Origin: Methanobrevibacter sp.
Lineage (GTDB): Archaea > Methanobacteriota > Methanobacteria > Methanobacteriales > Methanobacteriaceae
NCBI GenBank assembly: GCA_017652345.1
Contig: JAGCBE010000044.1
Span: 1 to 5,121 of the forward strand
Length of the DNA stretch: 5,121 nt
Reading direction: 5' to 3'
Part shown: positions 1 through 3,255 of the stretch, one piece after another
Position numbering within the stretch: the first letter of the stretch is position 1
Layout of the letters: every line of letters begins with the position of its first letter
Translations under genes and position numbers: made by a program
The notes under the pieces: generated by a model
Told to the model about the DNA's origin: nothing
What the model saw: the letters and a program-made list of their open reading frames with translations, nothing else
Databases searched by the model: none

Positions 1-19
1 CGGCCGCAAATTTAACATT
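1..19. repeat. Cassette-boundary palindrome, copy 1 (right half only)
   Basis: A GC core (CGGCCGC) is followed by an AT-rich arm reading AAATTTAACAT. This matches the right half of the five other boundary elements in the window. The left half lies outside the window. It sits 8 bp upstream of the -35 box of the first gene. Confidence 0.6.
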
Positions 20-27
20 GTTTTAAC

Positions 28-56
28 TTGACATTTTTCAAATTTGGGAGTATAAT
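28..56 (+). promoter_or_regulatory. Sigma-A promoter of the first cassette
   Basis: TTGACA at 28-33 and TATAAT at 51-56 are separated by 17 bp, a full consensus match. The -35 box is preceded by TTTTAAC, an extension shared with the other cassette promoters. The start site is probably near A63. Confidence 0.9.
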
Positions 57-65
57 ATATTCAGA

Positions 66-83
66 AAGTGAAGGACAACACTT
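66..83 (+). promoter_or_regulatory. 5' leader hairpin of the first cassette mRNA
   Basis: AAGTG (66-70) pairs with CACTT (79-83) around the 8-nt loop AAGGACAA. It lies within a few bases of the predicted 5' end of the mRNA. The same hairpin recurs at 1080-1095 and 1369-1386. The loop carries an AAGGA that resembles a ribosome-binding sequence but has no start codon at a usable distance. A role in mRNA stability or ribosome standby is inference. Confidence 0.55.
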
Positions 84-106
84 ATAAAACCAGAAAGGGA
101 AATGTT

Positions 107-451
107 ATGCCGAAGATTTCCAAGGCCGTCATTGATTCCAACATTCGTACCGCCATTTTCAACACCCTGAACATTGCCAACCTGGAAGGCTACCAGAAGA
201 TTAATGACCGCCAGTATGGTGTTATCATCGAGGATGATAACGGAACCGCACGCTATGCCCGCATCGGCGTTATCGTTGCGGAAGAGCGTGAGGACTGTAC
301 CGCGCAGGAACTCATGGACGCCGAAATTGCGGATTACAACGCTAAGCAGACCAAGAAGGCCGAGAAGGCCGCCGAGCGTGCCGAGAAGGCCGCGAAGGAT
401 AAGGCCAGGCGCGAGGCCGCAAAGAAGGCTAAAGAAGAGGAAGGGGATTAA
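107..451 (+). CDS. Small charged protein with Ala/Lys/Glu-rich C-terminal helix, function unknown
   Basis: This 114-aa protein is not recognised. Residues about 1-60 look like a small folded domain with a beta-rich stretch (YGVIIEDDNGTARYARIGVIV, about 37-57). Residues about 66-114 form a continuous, highly charged alanine-rich helix with repeated KAxxAAE/KAAK units, likely a coiled coil or a nucleic-acid-contacting tail. There is no signal peptide or membrane segment. The ATG at 107 is preferred because AGAAAGGGA (92-100) lies just upstream. An in-frame GTG at 68 falls in the conserved leader hairpin and has no ribosome site. Coding GC is clearly higher than in the AT-rich neighbour at 580-981, which suggests a different origin. 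The last codons form part of the terminator stem. The gene has its own promoter and terminator, so it is monocistronic. A phage host-modulating protein is possible but is not shown by sequence. Confidence 0.8.
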   Translation: MPKISKAVIDSNIRTAIFNTLNIANLEGYQKINDRQYGVIIEDDNGTARYARIGVIVAEEREDCTAQELMDAEIADYNAKQTKKAEKAAERAEKAAKDKARREAAKKAKEEEGD

Positions 452-468
452 TCCCCTTCTTTTTTTTT
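440..468 (+). terminator. Intrinsic terminator overlapping the stop codon
   Basis: GAAGGGGA (440-447) pairs with TCCCCTTC (452-459) around the tetraloop TTAA, followed by nine T residues (460-468). The TAA stop codon (449-451) is the last three bases of the loop, so the 5' stem arm is coding sequence. Confidence 0.92.
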
Positions 469-476
469 GTAAAATA

Positions 477-514
477 ATTGTTAACAAATCGCGCCGCCCC
501 TAAATTTTACATAA
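477..514. repeat. Cassette-boundary palindrome, copy 2
   Basis: Left arm TTGTTAACAAATC, GC core GCGCCGCCCC (491-500), right arm TAAATTTTACATAA. The arms are imperfectly complementary (GTTAA / TTTAC outer ends). It lies between the terminator of the first cassette and the promoter of the GNAT cassette. Confidence 0.65.
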
Positions 515-521
515 GTTTAAC

Positions 522-550
522 TTGACTATTAATTGCTAAAATGCTATACT
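522..550 (+). promoter_or_regulatory. Sigma-A promoter of the GNAT gene
   Basis: TTGACT (522-527) and TATACT (545-550) have a 17-bp spacer and are preceded by GTTTAAC. Unlike the promoters at 28-56, 1041-1069 and 1331-1359, it uses TATACT and is not followed by the AAGTG/CACTT leader hairpin. Confidence 0.85.
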
Positions 551-579
551 ATATTTATCAAAGAAAGGGGCGCAATAAT

Positions 580-981
580 ATGATTAGAAAAGCAACAATT
601 AAAGATTATCCTAAACTGTATAACCTTCTCATAACAAAAAATATTTCATATATCAAAACCGAGCAAATTTTTATTGATATTTCTAATAAAGAATGTTATA
701 TCATTGAGCAAGAAGGAACCATTAAAGCTATTTGTTCTTTAGTTAATTGCCCTGAATATCATAACCACGCAATTAAAAGATTATGTGTCTTTGAAGAAAG
801 GCATGGTTATGGTAAAACTATTATTGGGTATCTTATTTCACAAAAAGTTAATTCCCCTATTGTCTGTACTCCCTGGGAAGATAATTTTATTATGCGAAAA
901 ATTCTGGAATATTATAATTTTCAACTTAGATATATTTTTGATTATAAATGGTGTTTATATGAACTTCACAACAGAAGGTAA
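580..981 (+). CDS. Small GNAT-family N-acetyltransferase
   Basis: This 133-aa protein fits the GNAT fold, which transfers an acetyl group from acetyl-CoA to an amine. The N-terminus MIRKATIKDYPKLYNLL is the usual beta1-alpha1 start. Motif A is visible as IKRLCVFEERHGYGKTI (about 65-81), with R74-x-G-Y-G-K as the CoA pyrophosphate loop. A motif-B-like segment, NFIMRKILEYYNFQ (102-115), follows, and a final strand KWCLYEL closes the domain. It is slightly shorter than typical members but looks complete. The substrate cannot be told. The ATG at 580 has AAGAAAGGGG (561-570) 9 nt upstream; the in-frame ATG at 541 lies upstream of the -10 element, too early to be transcribed. Base composition is far more AT-rich than in the flanking genes at 107 and 1411. 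It is a single-gene unit. Phage GNATs can modify host proteins or DNA bases; either role here is inference. Confidence 0.82.
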   Translation: MIRKATIKDYPKLYNLLITKNISYIKTEQIFIDISNKECYIIEQEGTIKAICSLVNCPEYHNHAIKRLCVFEERHGYGKTIIGYLISQKVNSPIVCTPWEDNFIMRKILEYYNFQLRYIFDYKWCLYELHNRR

Positions 982-993
982 CTTCTGTTTATC
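970..993 (+). terminator. Intrinsic terminator with stop codon in loop (weak U-tract)
   Basis: AACAGAAG (970-977) pairs with CTTCTGTT (982-989) around the tetraloop GTAA. The TAA stop (979-981) is in the loop. The downstream tract TTTATCATT is weaker than in the other terminators, so read-through is possible. Confidence 0.65.
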
Positions 994-995
994 AT

Positions 996-1032
996 TATGT
1001 TAAATTTTCGACCGGCCCGCAAACTTTACATT
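996..1032. repeat. Cassette-boundary palindrome, copy 3
   Basis: Left arm TATGTTAAATTTTCG, core ACCGGCCCGC (1011-1020), right arm AAACTTTACATT. The left arm is identical over 12 bases (GTTAAATTTTCG) to copy 4 at 1799-1810, although the genes on either side are unrelated. Confidence 0.75.
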
Positions 1033-1040
1033 CTTTTAAC

Positions 1041-1069
1041 TTGACTTCTGCCCTAACCCATGCTATAAT
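1041..1069 (+). promoter_or_regulatory. Sigma-A promoter with extended -10 (TGC TATAAT)
   Basis: TTGACT (1041-1046) and TATAAT (1064-1069) have a 17-bp spacer. TTTTAAC precedes the -35 box. It drives the small membrane protein gene and, by read-through, probably the next gene. Confidence 0.9.
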
Positions 1070-1079
1070 AGATTCATCA

Positions 1080-1095
1080 AGTGAAGGACAACACT
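1080..1095 (+). promoter_or_regulatory. 5' leader hairpin, second copy
   Basis: AGTG (1080-1083) pairs with CACT (1092-1095) around loop AAGGACAA, the same loop as at 71-78. Sequence conservation extends through the preceding ATTCA. Confidence 0.55.
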
Positions 1096-1117
1096 ACAAA
1101 CCAAAGGAGATTACAAG

Positions 1118-1318
1118 ATGGAAGATAAGAAAGTTACGGTTAATTTCGGTGGTTTTGGAACTCTGCTGGGCTTGCTGTTCATTGGCTTGAAGTTGGGTAA
1201 GGTTATCGACTGGGCATGGATTTGGGTACTTGCACCCATCTGGATTAGTTGGGGTATTACTATTATCATTCTGATAATTACCCTGCTGATTCTGGCGCTT
1301 GCCAACAGAAGATGGTAA
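1118..1318 (+). CDS. Small two-helix membrane protein, resembling phage 'transmembrane Fragile-X-F' proteins
   Basis: This 66-aa protein has a short charged N-terminus (MEDKK). It then has a hydrophobic segment at about 11-26 (GGFGTLLGLLFIGLKLG), a Trp-rich turn (IDWAWIWVLAPIWISW, about 30-45), a second long hydrophobic segment at about 46-62, and ends with NRRW. The pattern GLLFIGLKLGxVIDWxWxWVxAPxWI is one I recall from many small phage and prophage proteins annotated as 'transmembrane Fragile-X-F protein', whose function is unknown. The assignment is from memory of the pattern. The location is most likely the cell membrane. The start ATG has AAAGGAG (1103-1109) 8 nt upstream. No terminator hairpin follows: the next promoter's -35 box begins 12 nt after the stop codon, so transcripts probably continue into the gene at 1411. 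Confidence 0.82.
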   Translation: MEDKKVTVNFGGFGTLLGLLFIGLKLGKVIDWAWIWVLAPIWISWGITIIILIITLLILALANRRW

Positions 1319-1330
1319 CAAAATCTTAAC

Positions 1331-1359
1331 TTGACAAATCCCACAACATCTGCTATAAT
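1331..1359 (+). promoter_or_regulatory. Sigma-A promoter with extended -10 for the acidic-tail gene
   Basis: TTGACA (1331-1336) and TGC TATAAT (-10 box 1354-1359) have a 17-bp spacer and TTAAC in front. It abuts the preceding gene with no boundary palindrome, the only such junction among the plus-strand cassettes. Confidence 0.9.
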
Positions 1360-1368
1360 AAGTACATC

Positions 1369-1386
1369 AAGTGAAGGCAAACACTT
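1369..1386 (+). promoter_or_regulatory. 5' leader hairpin, third copy
   Basis: AAGTG (1369-1373) pairs with CACTT (1382-1386) around loop AAGGCAAA. The stem is identical to the first copy and the loop differs slightly (AAGGCAAA against AAGGACAA). Confidence 0.55.
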
Positions 1387-1410
1387 AAAAACCAGAAAGG
1401 AATTTTCAAT

Positions 1411-1758
1411 ATGACTAACAAGATTAACTGCGGCGTTTCCTCCAATGGTATTGTCCTGACCGACCTGCCCATCGAAATCCTGCGCGAAATGCGTAACGCT
1501 ATTGATGATGCTATCAAGGCTGATGCCGAAGCCAAGCGGCGTGAACGTGCCGCCCGCGCGAATGAGCTTGAGGCCGACCTGATGGAACTGCTGGACAAGA
1601 TCGCCGACGAGGGTTATGATACCTATATTGACGGGGATTATGTGTCCACCGATGCCGAGGTCTCCGTCTGTGATGAGGACGAGGACGAGGACGAAGAGTA
1701 CGACGAAGATGAGGATGAGGATGAGGACGACTATCCTTACTATCACTGGCCTTACTAA
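1411..1758 (+). CDS. Small protein with poly-Asp/Glu tail, function unknown
   Basis: This 115-aa protein is not recognised. Residues 1-20 contain a short polar start and a hydrophobic strand (GIVLTDLP). Residues about 20-66 are predicted as a long amphipathic helix, rich in Arg/Ala/Glu (AIKADAEAKRRERAARANEL), likely to dimerise. Residues about 67-87 form a linker, 88-107 are almost only Asp and Glu, and the end is aromatic (YPYYHWPY). Strongly acidic small phage proteins are sometimes DNA mimics that block restriction or other DNA-binding enzymes. That reading is inference, since low-complexity acid tails also occur for other reasons. The start ATG has AGAAAGGA (1394-1401) upstream. It is GC-rich, like the gene at 107, and shares its leader hairpin. 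The gene has its own promoter and a strong terminator directly after the stop. Confidence 0.8.
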   Translation: MTNKINCGVSSNGIVLTDLPIEILREMRNAIDDAIKADAEAKRRERAARANELEADLMELLDKIADEGYDTYIDGDYVSTDAEVSVCDEDEDEDEEYDEDEDEDEDDYPYYHWPY

Positions 1759-1790
1759 GAAAAGGGCGCAAGCCCTTTTCTTTTTATTTT
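1759..1790 (+). terminator. Strong intrinsic terminator (GNRA-type loop)
   Basis: GAAAAGGGC (1759-1767) pairs perfectly with GCCCTTTTC (1772-1780) around GCAA, followed by TTTTTATTTT. The stem starts at the base right after the TAA stop codon. Confidence 0.95.
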
Positions 1791-1796
1791 AAGCAA

Positions 1797-1831
1797 ATGT
1801 TAAATTTTCGGCCGGCCAAGTTAATTAACAT
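1797..1831. repeat. Cassette-boundary palindrome, copy 4 (between convergent units)
   Basis: Left arm ATGTTAAATTTTC, core GGCCGGCC (1810-1817), right arm AAGTTAATTAACAT. The outer ATGTTAA / TTAACAT is a perfect inverted pair. It separates the tails of a plus-strand and a minus-strand unit, so both arms follow terminators. Confidence 0.8.
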
Positions 1832-1837
1832 AGATAT

Positions 1838-1860
1838 AAAAAAAGATGCCTTATGGCATC
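1838..1860 (-). terminator. Intrinsic terminator of the three-gene operon, stop codon in loop
   Basis: Read on the minus strand, GATGCC (1860-1855) pairs with GGCATC (1850-1845) around ATAA, then seven T residues (1844-1838). The TAA stop of the last gene (1853-1851) forms the last three bases of the tetraloop. Confidence 0.88.
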
Positions 1861-2093
1861 AAAAAGTATATATTCATAACAATTAAGGACAAGCGCATAA
1901 AAACACAATTCAAATGGCAATGTTCATGTAAGTCCCAAATTAAACCAATAATATTCACCACTATCATCATAGGCGCGGCACTCTTACCCGCAACAATAAT
2001 ACAAGTATTAAGGAAAGTAAAGAACGTAGATATATCCATTCTATCAAATTGATAGGGTTGAGTTATTCCAAAAAATTGTTTAAGTTTTTGCAT
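1851..2093 (-). CDS. Small putative membrane protein, last gene of operon
   Basis: This 80-aa protein is not recognised. It has a polar N-terminus (MQKLKQFFGITQPYQFDRMD) and a hydrophobic stretch at about 22-53 (FLNTCIIVAGKSAAPMMIVV and on). A His/Cys-containing loop follows (DLHEHCHLNC, about 54-63), then a second hydrophobic stretch at about 64-79. A two-helix membrane hairpin is likely. The loop with three His/Cys pairs could bind metal, but this is only suggestive. The start at 2093 is chosen because AAAGGG (2108-2103) lies 9 nt upstream. An in-frame start at 2135 would overlap the upstream gene much more and lacks such a site. The chosen start overlaps the end of the upstream gene by 14 nt, which suggests translational coupling. 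The stop codon sits in the terminator loop. Confidence 0.68.
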   Translation of the reverse strand: MQKLKQFFGITQPYQFDRMDISTFFTFLNTCIIVAGKSAAPMMIVVNIIGLIWDLHEHCHLNCVFMRLSLIVMNIYFLMP

Positions 2094-2304
2094 GACAAAT
2101 TTCCCTTTCAGTGCGGTTAAAATCGGCATAACCATCTTTATAAAAATTTTTATAAACCCTTATGGTATAGAAAACATAGTTTTCTTTATCGAATTTTACA
2201 TCTATTTCTTCAAAGGGGTCAATTTCGATTTTGACAATATAACCGTAAATCGGTTCTTCTGTAACTTTACTATTAAAATAAACTTTATCACCAATCTTAA
2301 ACAT
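2080..2304 (-). CDS. Small beta-rich (SH3/KOW-like) protein, function unknown
   Basis: This 74-aa protein begins MFKIGDKVYFNSK and continues GYIVKIEIDP, DVKFDKENYVFY and TIRVYKNFYKDG. The alternating hydrophobic strands with an initial 'FKIGDKVYF' are typical of small SH3- or KOW-like barrels found in many phage proteins. No catalytic residues are evident. The ATG at 2304 has AAAGGA (2319-2314) 9 nt upstream, inside the end of the preceding gene, and only 3 nt separate the two genes. It is the middle gene of a tightly packed operon, flanked by two putative membrane proteins, so the product might work with them. That is inference from position only. Confidence 0.75.
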   Translation of the reverse strand: MFKIGDKVYFNSKVTEEPIYGYIVKIEIDPFEEIDVKFDKENYVFYTIRVYKNFYKDGYADFNRTEREICHAKT

Positions 2305-2307
2305 TTT

Positions 2308-2637
2308 TTAATTTCCTTTCGTATTATAAATAATTTTCAATCGCCCAAATTGTGTTTCATCACCATCATTAACTAACCCAGTAGTATTATAATGGTGAAT
2401 CGTTCGCGATTCTATACCAAAATTTTTAATGCCGCCATCCCATAGACAGCCAATAAAATTTATTAGACAAATAGGAATGAAGGTAAGCAGATAAAACCAC
2501 AACTTTATCCTACACTTAATCCAACCTTCATTACGGTTAGACATAGAAATATACCAATTACAAAAATACCTCTCAAAAAAACTGTTCCTCTTATACTTCC
2601 CGATATACCGAATATCATCATAACTAACTTTTTTCAT
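2308..2637 (-). CDS. Single-pass membrane protein, first gene of operon, function unknown
   Basis: This 109-aa protein is not recognised. The N-terminal 45 residues are basic and aromatic (KKVSYDDIRYIGKYKRNSFF), a hydrophobic segment spans about 46-66 (LWFYLLTFIPICLINFIGCL), and a polar C-terminal region of about 43 residues follows. By the positive-inside rule the basic N-terminus should be cytoplasmic and the C-terminus outside. The ATG at 2637 has AAAGGGG (2651-2645) 7 nt upstream and lies downstream of the promoter. A longer in-frame reading from 2694 would start inside the -35 box and cannot be transcribed. The gene is AT-rich, unlike the adjacent AbrB-like gene. Confidence 0.72.
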   Translation of the reverse strand: MKKVSYDDIRYIGKYKRNSFFERYFCNWYISMSNRNEGWIKCRIKLWFYLLTFIPICLINFIGCLWDGGIKNFGIESRTIHHYNTTGLVNDGDETQFGRLKIIYNTKGN

Positions 2638-2665
2638 GTTGAGTCCCCTTTCTTTTACTGTAATA

Positions 2666-2694
2666 AGTATAGCAGAAAAATTATAATATGTCAA
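2666..2694 (-). promoter_or_regulatory. Sigma-A promoter of the three-gene operon
   Basis: On the minus strand TTGACA (2694-2689) and TATACT (2671-2666) have a 17-bp spacer, preceded by TTTTAAC. The start site is near 2659, giving a leader of about 20 nt with AAAGGGG. Confidence 0.87.
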
Positions 2695-2701
2695 GTTAAA
2701 A

Positions 2702-2740
2702 TTATGTAAACAATAGGCCCGGCCAAGTTATTTAACATAA
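2702..2740. repeat. Cassette-boundary palindrome, copy 5
   Basis: Left arm TTATGTAAACAATA, core GGCCCGGCC (2716-2724), right arm AAGTTATTTAACATAA. The outer six bases TTATGT / ACATAA are a perfect inverted pair. The right arm matches copy 4 (AAGTTAxTTAACATA). It sits between the promoter of the operon and the terminator of the AbrB-like gene. Confidence 0.75.
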
Positions 2741-2744
2741 ACAT

Positions 2745-2770
2745 AAAAAAAGAGAGGGTTTATTCCTCTC
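2745..2770 (-). terminator. Intrinsic terminator of the AbrB-like gene, stop codon in loop
   Basis: On the minus strand GAGAGG (2770-2765) pairs with CCTCTC (2757-2752) around a 7-nt loop AATAAAC, followed by seven T residues (2751-2745). The TAA stop (2762-2760) is in the loop, and the stem encodes the last residues, Gly-Glu-Glu. Confidence 0.85.
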
Positions 2771-3047
2771 CTCTCACTTTATAATAGTGACGCAGCAAAG
2801 CCTTCAAGGCTTCAATCTCTTCGGTCGGCATACCGTCAATTGCGCCATGCTCCAGGTCATCCAGAATAGTGGAGGTTTCTCGGCCTTCATTGGTGATATA
2901 GTGCCGCAGACTAATCGTGTTGGTACTCTTGTCGATGAACATTTCCAGCGGGTCGCCCTCTTTGATATTCAGAGAACGCCGCAGTTCCTTCGGGATAACG
3001 ACTCGACCCAAATCATCAATGCGCCGCACAATTCCAGTTGCTACCAT
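2760..3047 (-). CDS. AbrB-family transcriptional regulator
   Basis: This 95-aa protein has the AbrB-type swapped-hairpin DNA-binding domain at residues 4-50. GIVRRIDDLGRVVIPKELRRSLNIKEGDPLE is nearly diagnostic, including the G-R-V-V-I-P-K-E-L-R core that forms the dimer and DNA surface. The length equals classical Bacillus AbrB, but the C-terminal half (about 51-95, ending LKALLRHYYKVRGEE) does not resemble AbrB's tetramerisation part. It looks like a short acidic-helical extension, so partners and targets may differ. Members bind AT-rich DNA as dimers or tetramers and usually repress. AAGGGAG (3064-3058) lies 10 nt before the ATG. The gene is GC-richer than the operon next to it and is monocistronic. 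An inverted repeat over its own -10 region hints at autoregulation. It might control the shared promoters or boundary elements of this region, but that is inference. Confidence 0.93.
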   Translation of the reverse strand: MVATGIVRRIDDLGRVVIPKELRRSLNIKEGDPLEMFIDKSTNTISLRHYITNEGRETSTILDDLEHGAIDGMPTEEIEALKALLRHYYKVRGEE

Positions 3048-3052
3048 AAAAT

Positions 3053-3079
3053 TTAATCTCCCTTCATTTGATAGATTAA
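3053..3079. promoter_or_regulatory. Inverted repeat over the AbrB-like gene's start region
   Basis: TTAATCT (3053-3059) and AGATTAA (3073-3079) are perfect inverted copies 13 bp apart. The right copy overlaps the first base of the -10 hexamer and the left copy overlaps the Shine-Dalgarno site, a plausible operator layout. Confidence 0.35.
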
Positions 3080-3107
3080 GTATAACATATAAACTATATT
3101 ATGTCAA
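3079..3107 (-). promoter_or_regulatory. Sigma-A promoter of the AbrB-like gene
   Basis: On the minus strand TTGACA (3107-3102) and TATACT (3084-3079) have a 17-bp spacer, with CTTAAC just upstream of the -35 box. Confidence 0.87.
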
Positions 3108-3114
3108 GTTAAGT

Positions 3115-3150
3115 TATTGTAAAATTACGGGCCGGCGCGAAAATTTTACC
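3115..3150. repeat. Cassette-boundary palindrome, copy 6
   Basis: GTAAAAT (3119-3125) and ATTTTAC (3143-3149) are perfect inverted copies around the core CGGGCCGGCGCG (3128-3139). It is the last boundary element in the window. None follows the RNA gene or the helicase gene. Confidence 0.75.
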
Positions 3151-3172
3151 AAAAGTCAACAATACTTCACCC

Positions 3173-3202
3173 TGGTAAAGTGTTACCATGTTAGCATGAT
3201 AC
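3173..3202. promoter_or_regulatory. Operator-like repeat cluster upstream of the RNA promoter
   Basis: TGGTAA (3173-3178) and TTACCA (3183-3188) form a perfect inverted repeat with spacer AGTG. It is followed directly by CATG-TTAG-CATG and a further ATACCA. It lies about 20-50 bp upstream of the -35 box at 3221. Binding by a regulator is inference. Confidence 0.4.
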
Positions 3203-3220
3203 CACACTAAATCCTATTAT

Positions 3221-3249
3221 TTGACTTGGATATAAAATTGTGTTATAAT
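3221..3249 (+). promoter_or_regulatory. Sigma-A promoter of the structured RNA
   Basis: TTGACT (3221-3226) and TATAAT (3244-3249) have a 17-bp spacer. The likely start is A3256, so the RNA begins AGTGAAGG, the same bases that open the leader hairpins of three protein-coding units. Unlike the cassette promoters it lacks the TTTAAC extension. Confidence 0.85.
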
Positions 3250-3255
3250 AATATT

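Noticed and set aside
68..451. Earlier GTG start at 68 for the first gene
   Set aside because: It lies in the conserved leader hairpin near the transcription start and lacks a ribosome site, whereas ATG 107 has AGAAAGGGA.
1111..1771. Long minus-strand readings opposite the plus-strand genes at 1118 and 1411
   Set aside because: They are by-products of the biased codons (GAT/GAG repeats) on the plus strand, with no promoter or ribosome site and an implausible His/Arg/Pro or Ile/Val composition.
1..1828. Restriction-site-like sequences (CGGCCG, GGCCGGCC, TTAATTAA) suggesting an engineered cloning cassette
   Set aside because: Each junction differs in sequence, the cores are degenerate and the flanking arms vary as in natural drift; no vector or marker sequence is present.
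2308..2694. Longer form of the operon's first gene starting at 2694
   Set aside because: That start is inside the -35 box, upstream of any transcript from the promoter at 2666-2694.
477..3150. Integron attC sites between cassettes
   Set aside because: The arms run GTTAAAT...ATTTAAC, the reverse order of attC core sites. Cassettes carry their own promoters and face both ways, and no integrase is present.
2787..3210. Plus-strand readings opposite the AbrB-like gene
   Set aside because: The minus-strand AbrB domain is clear, with its own promoter, ribosome site and terminator; the plus-strand readings have none.
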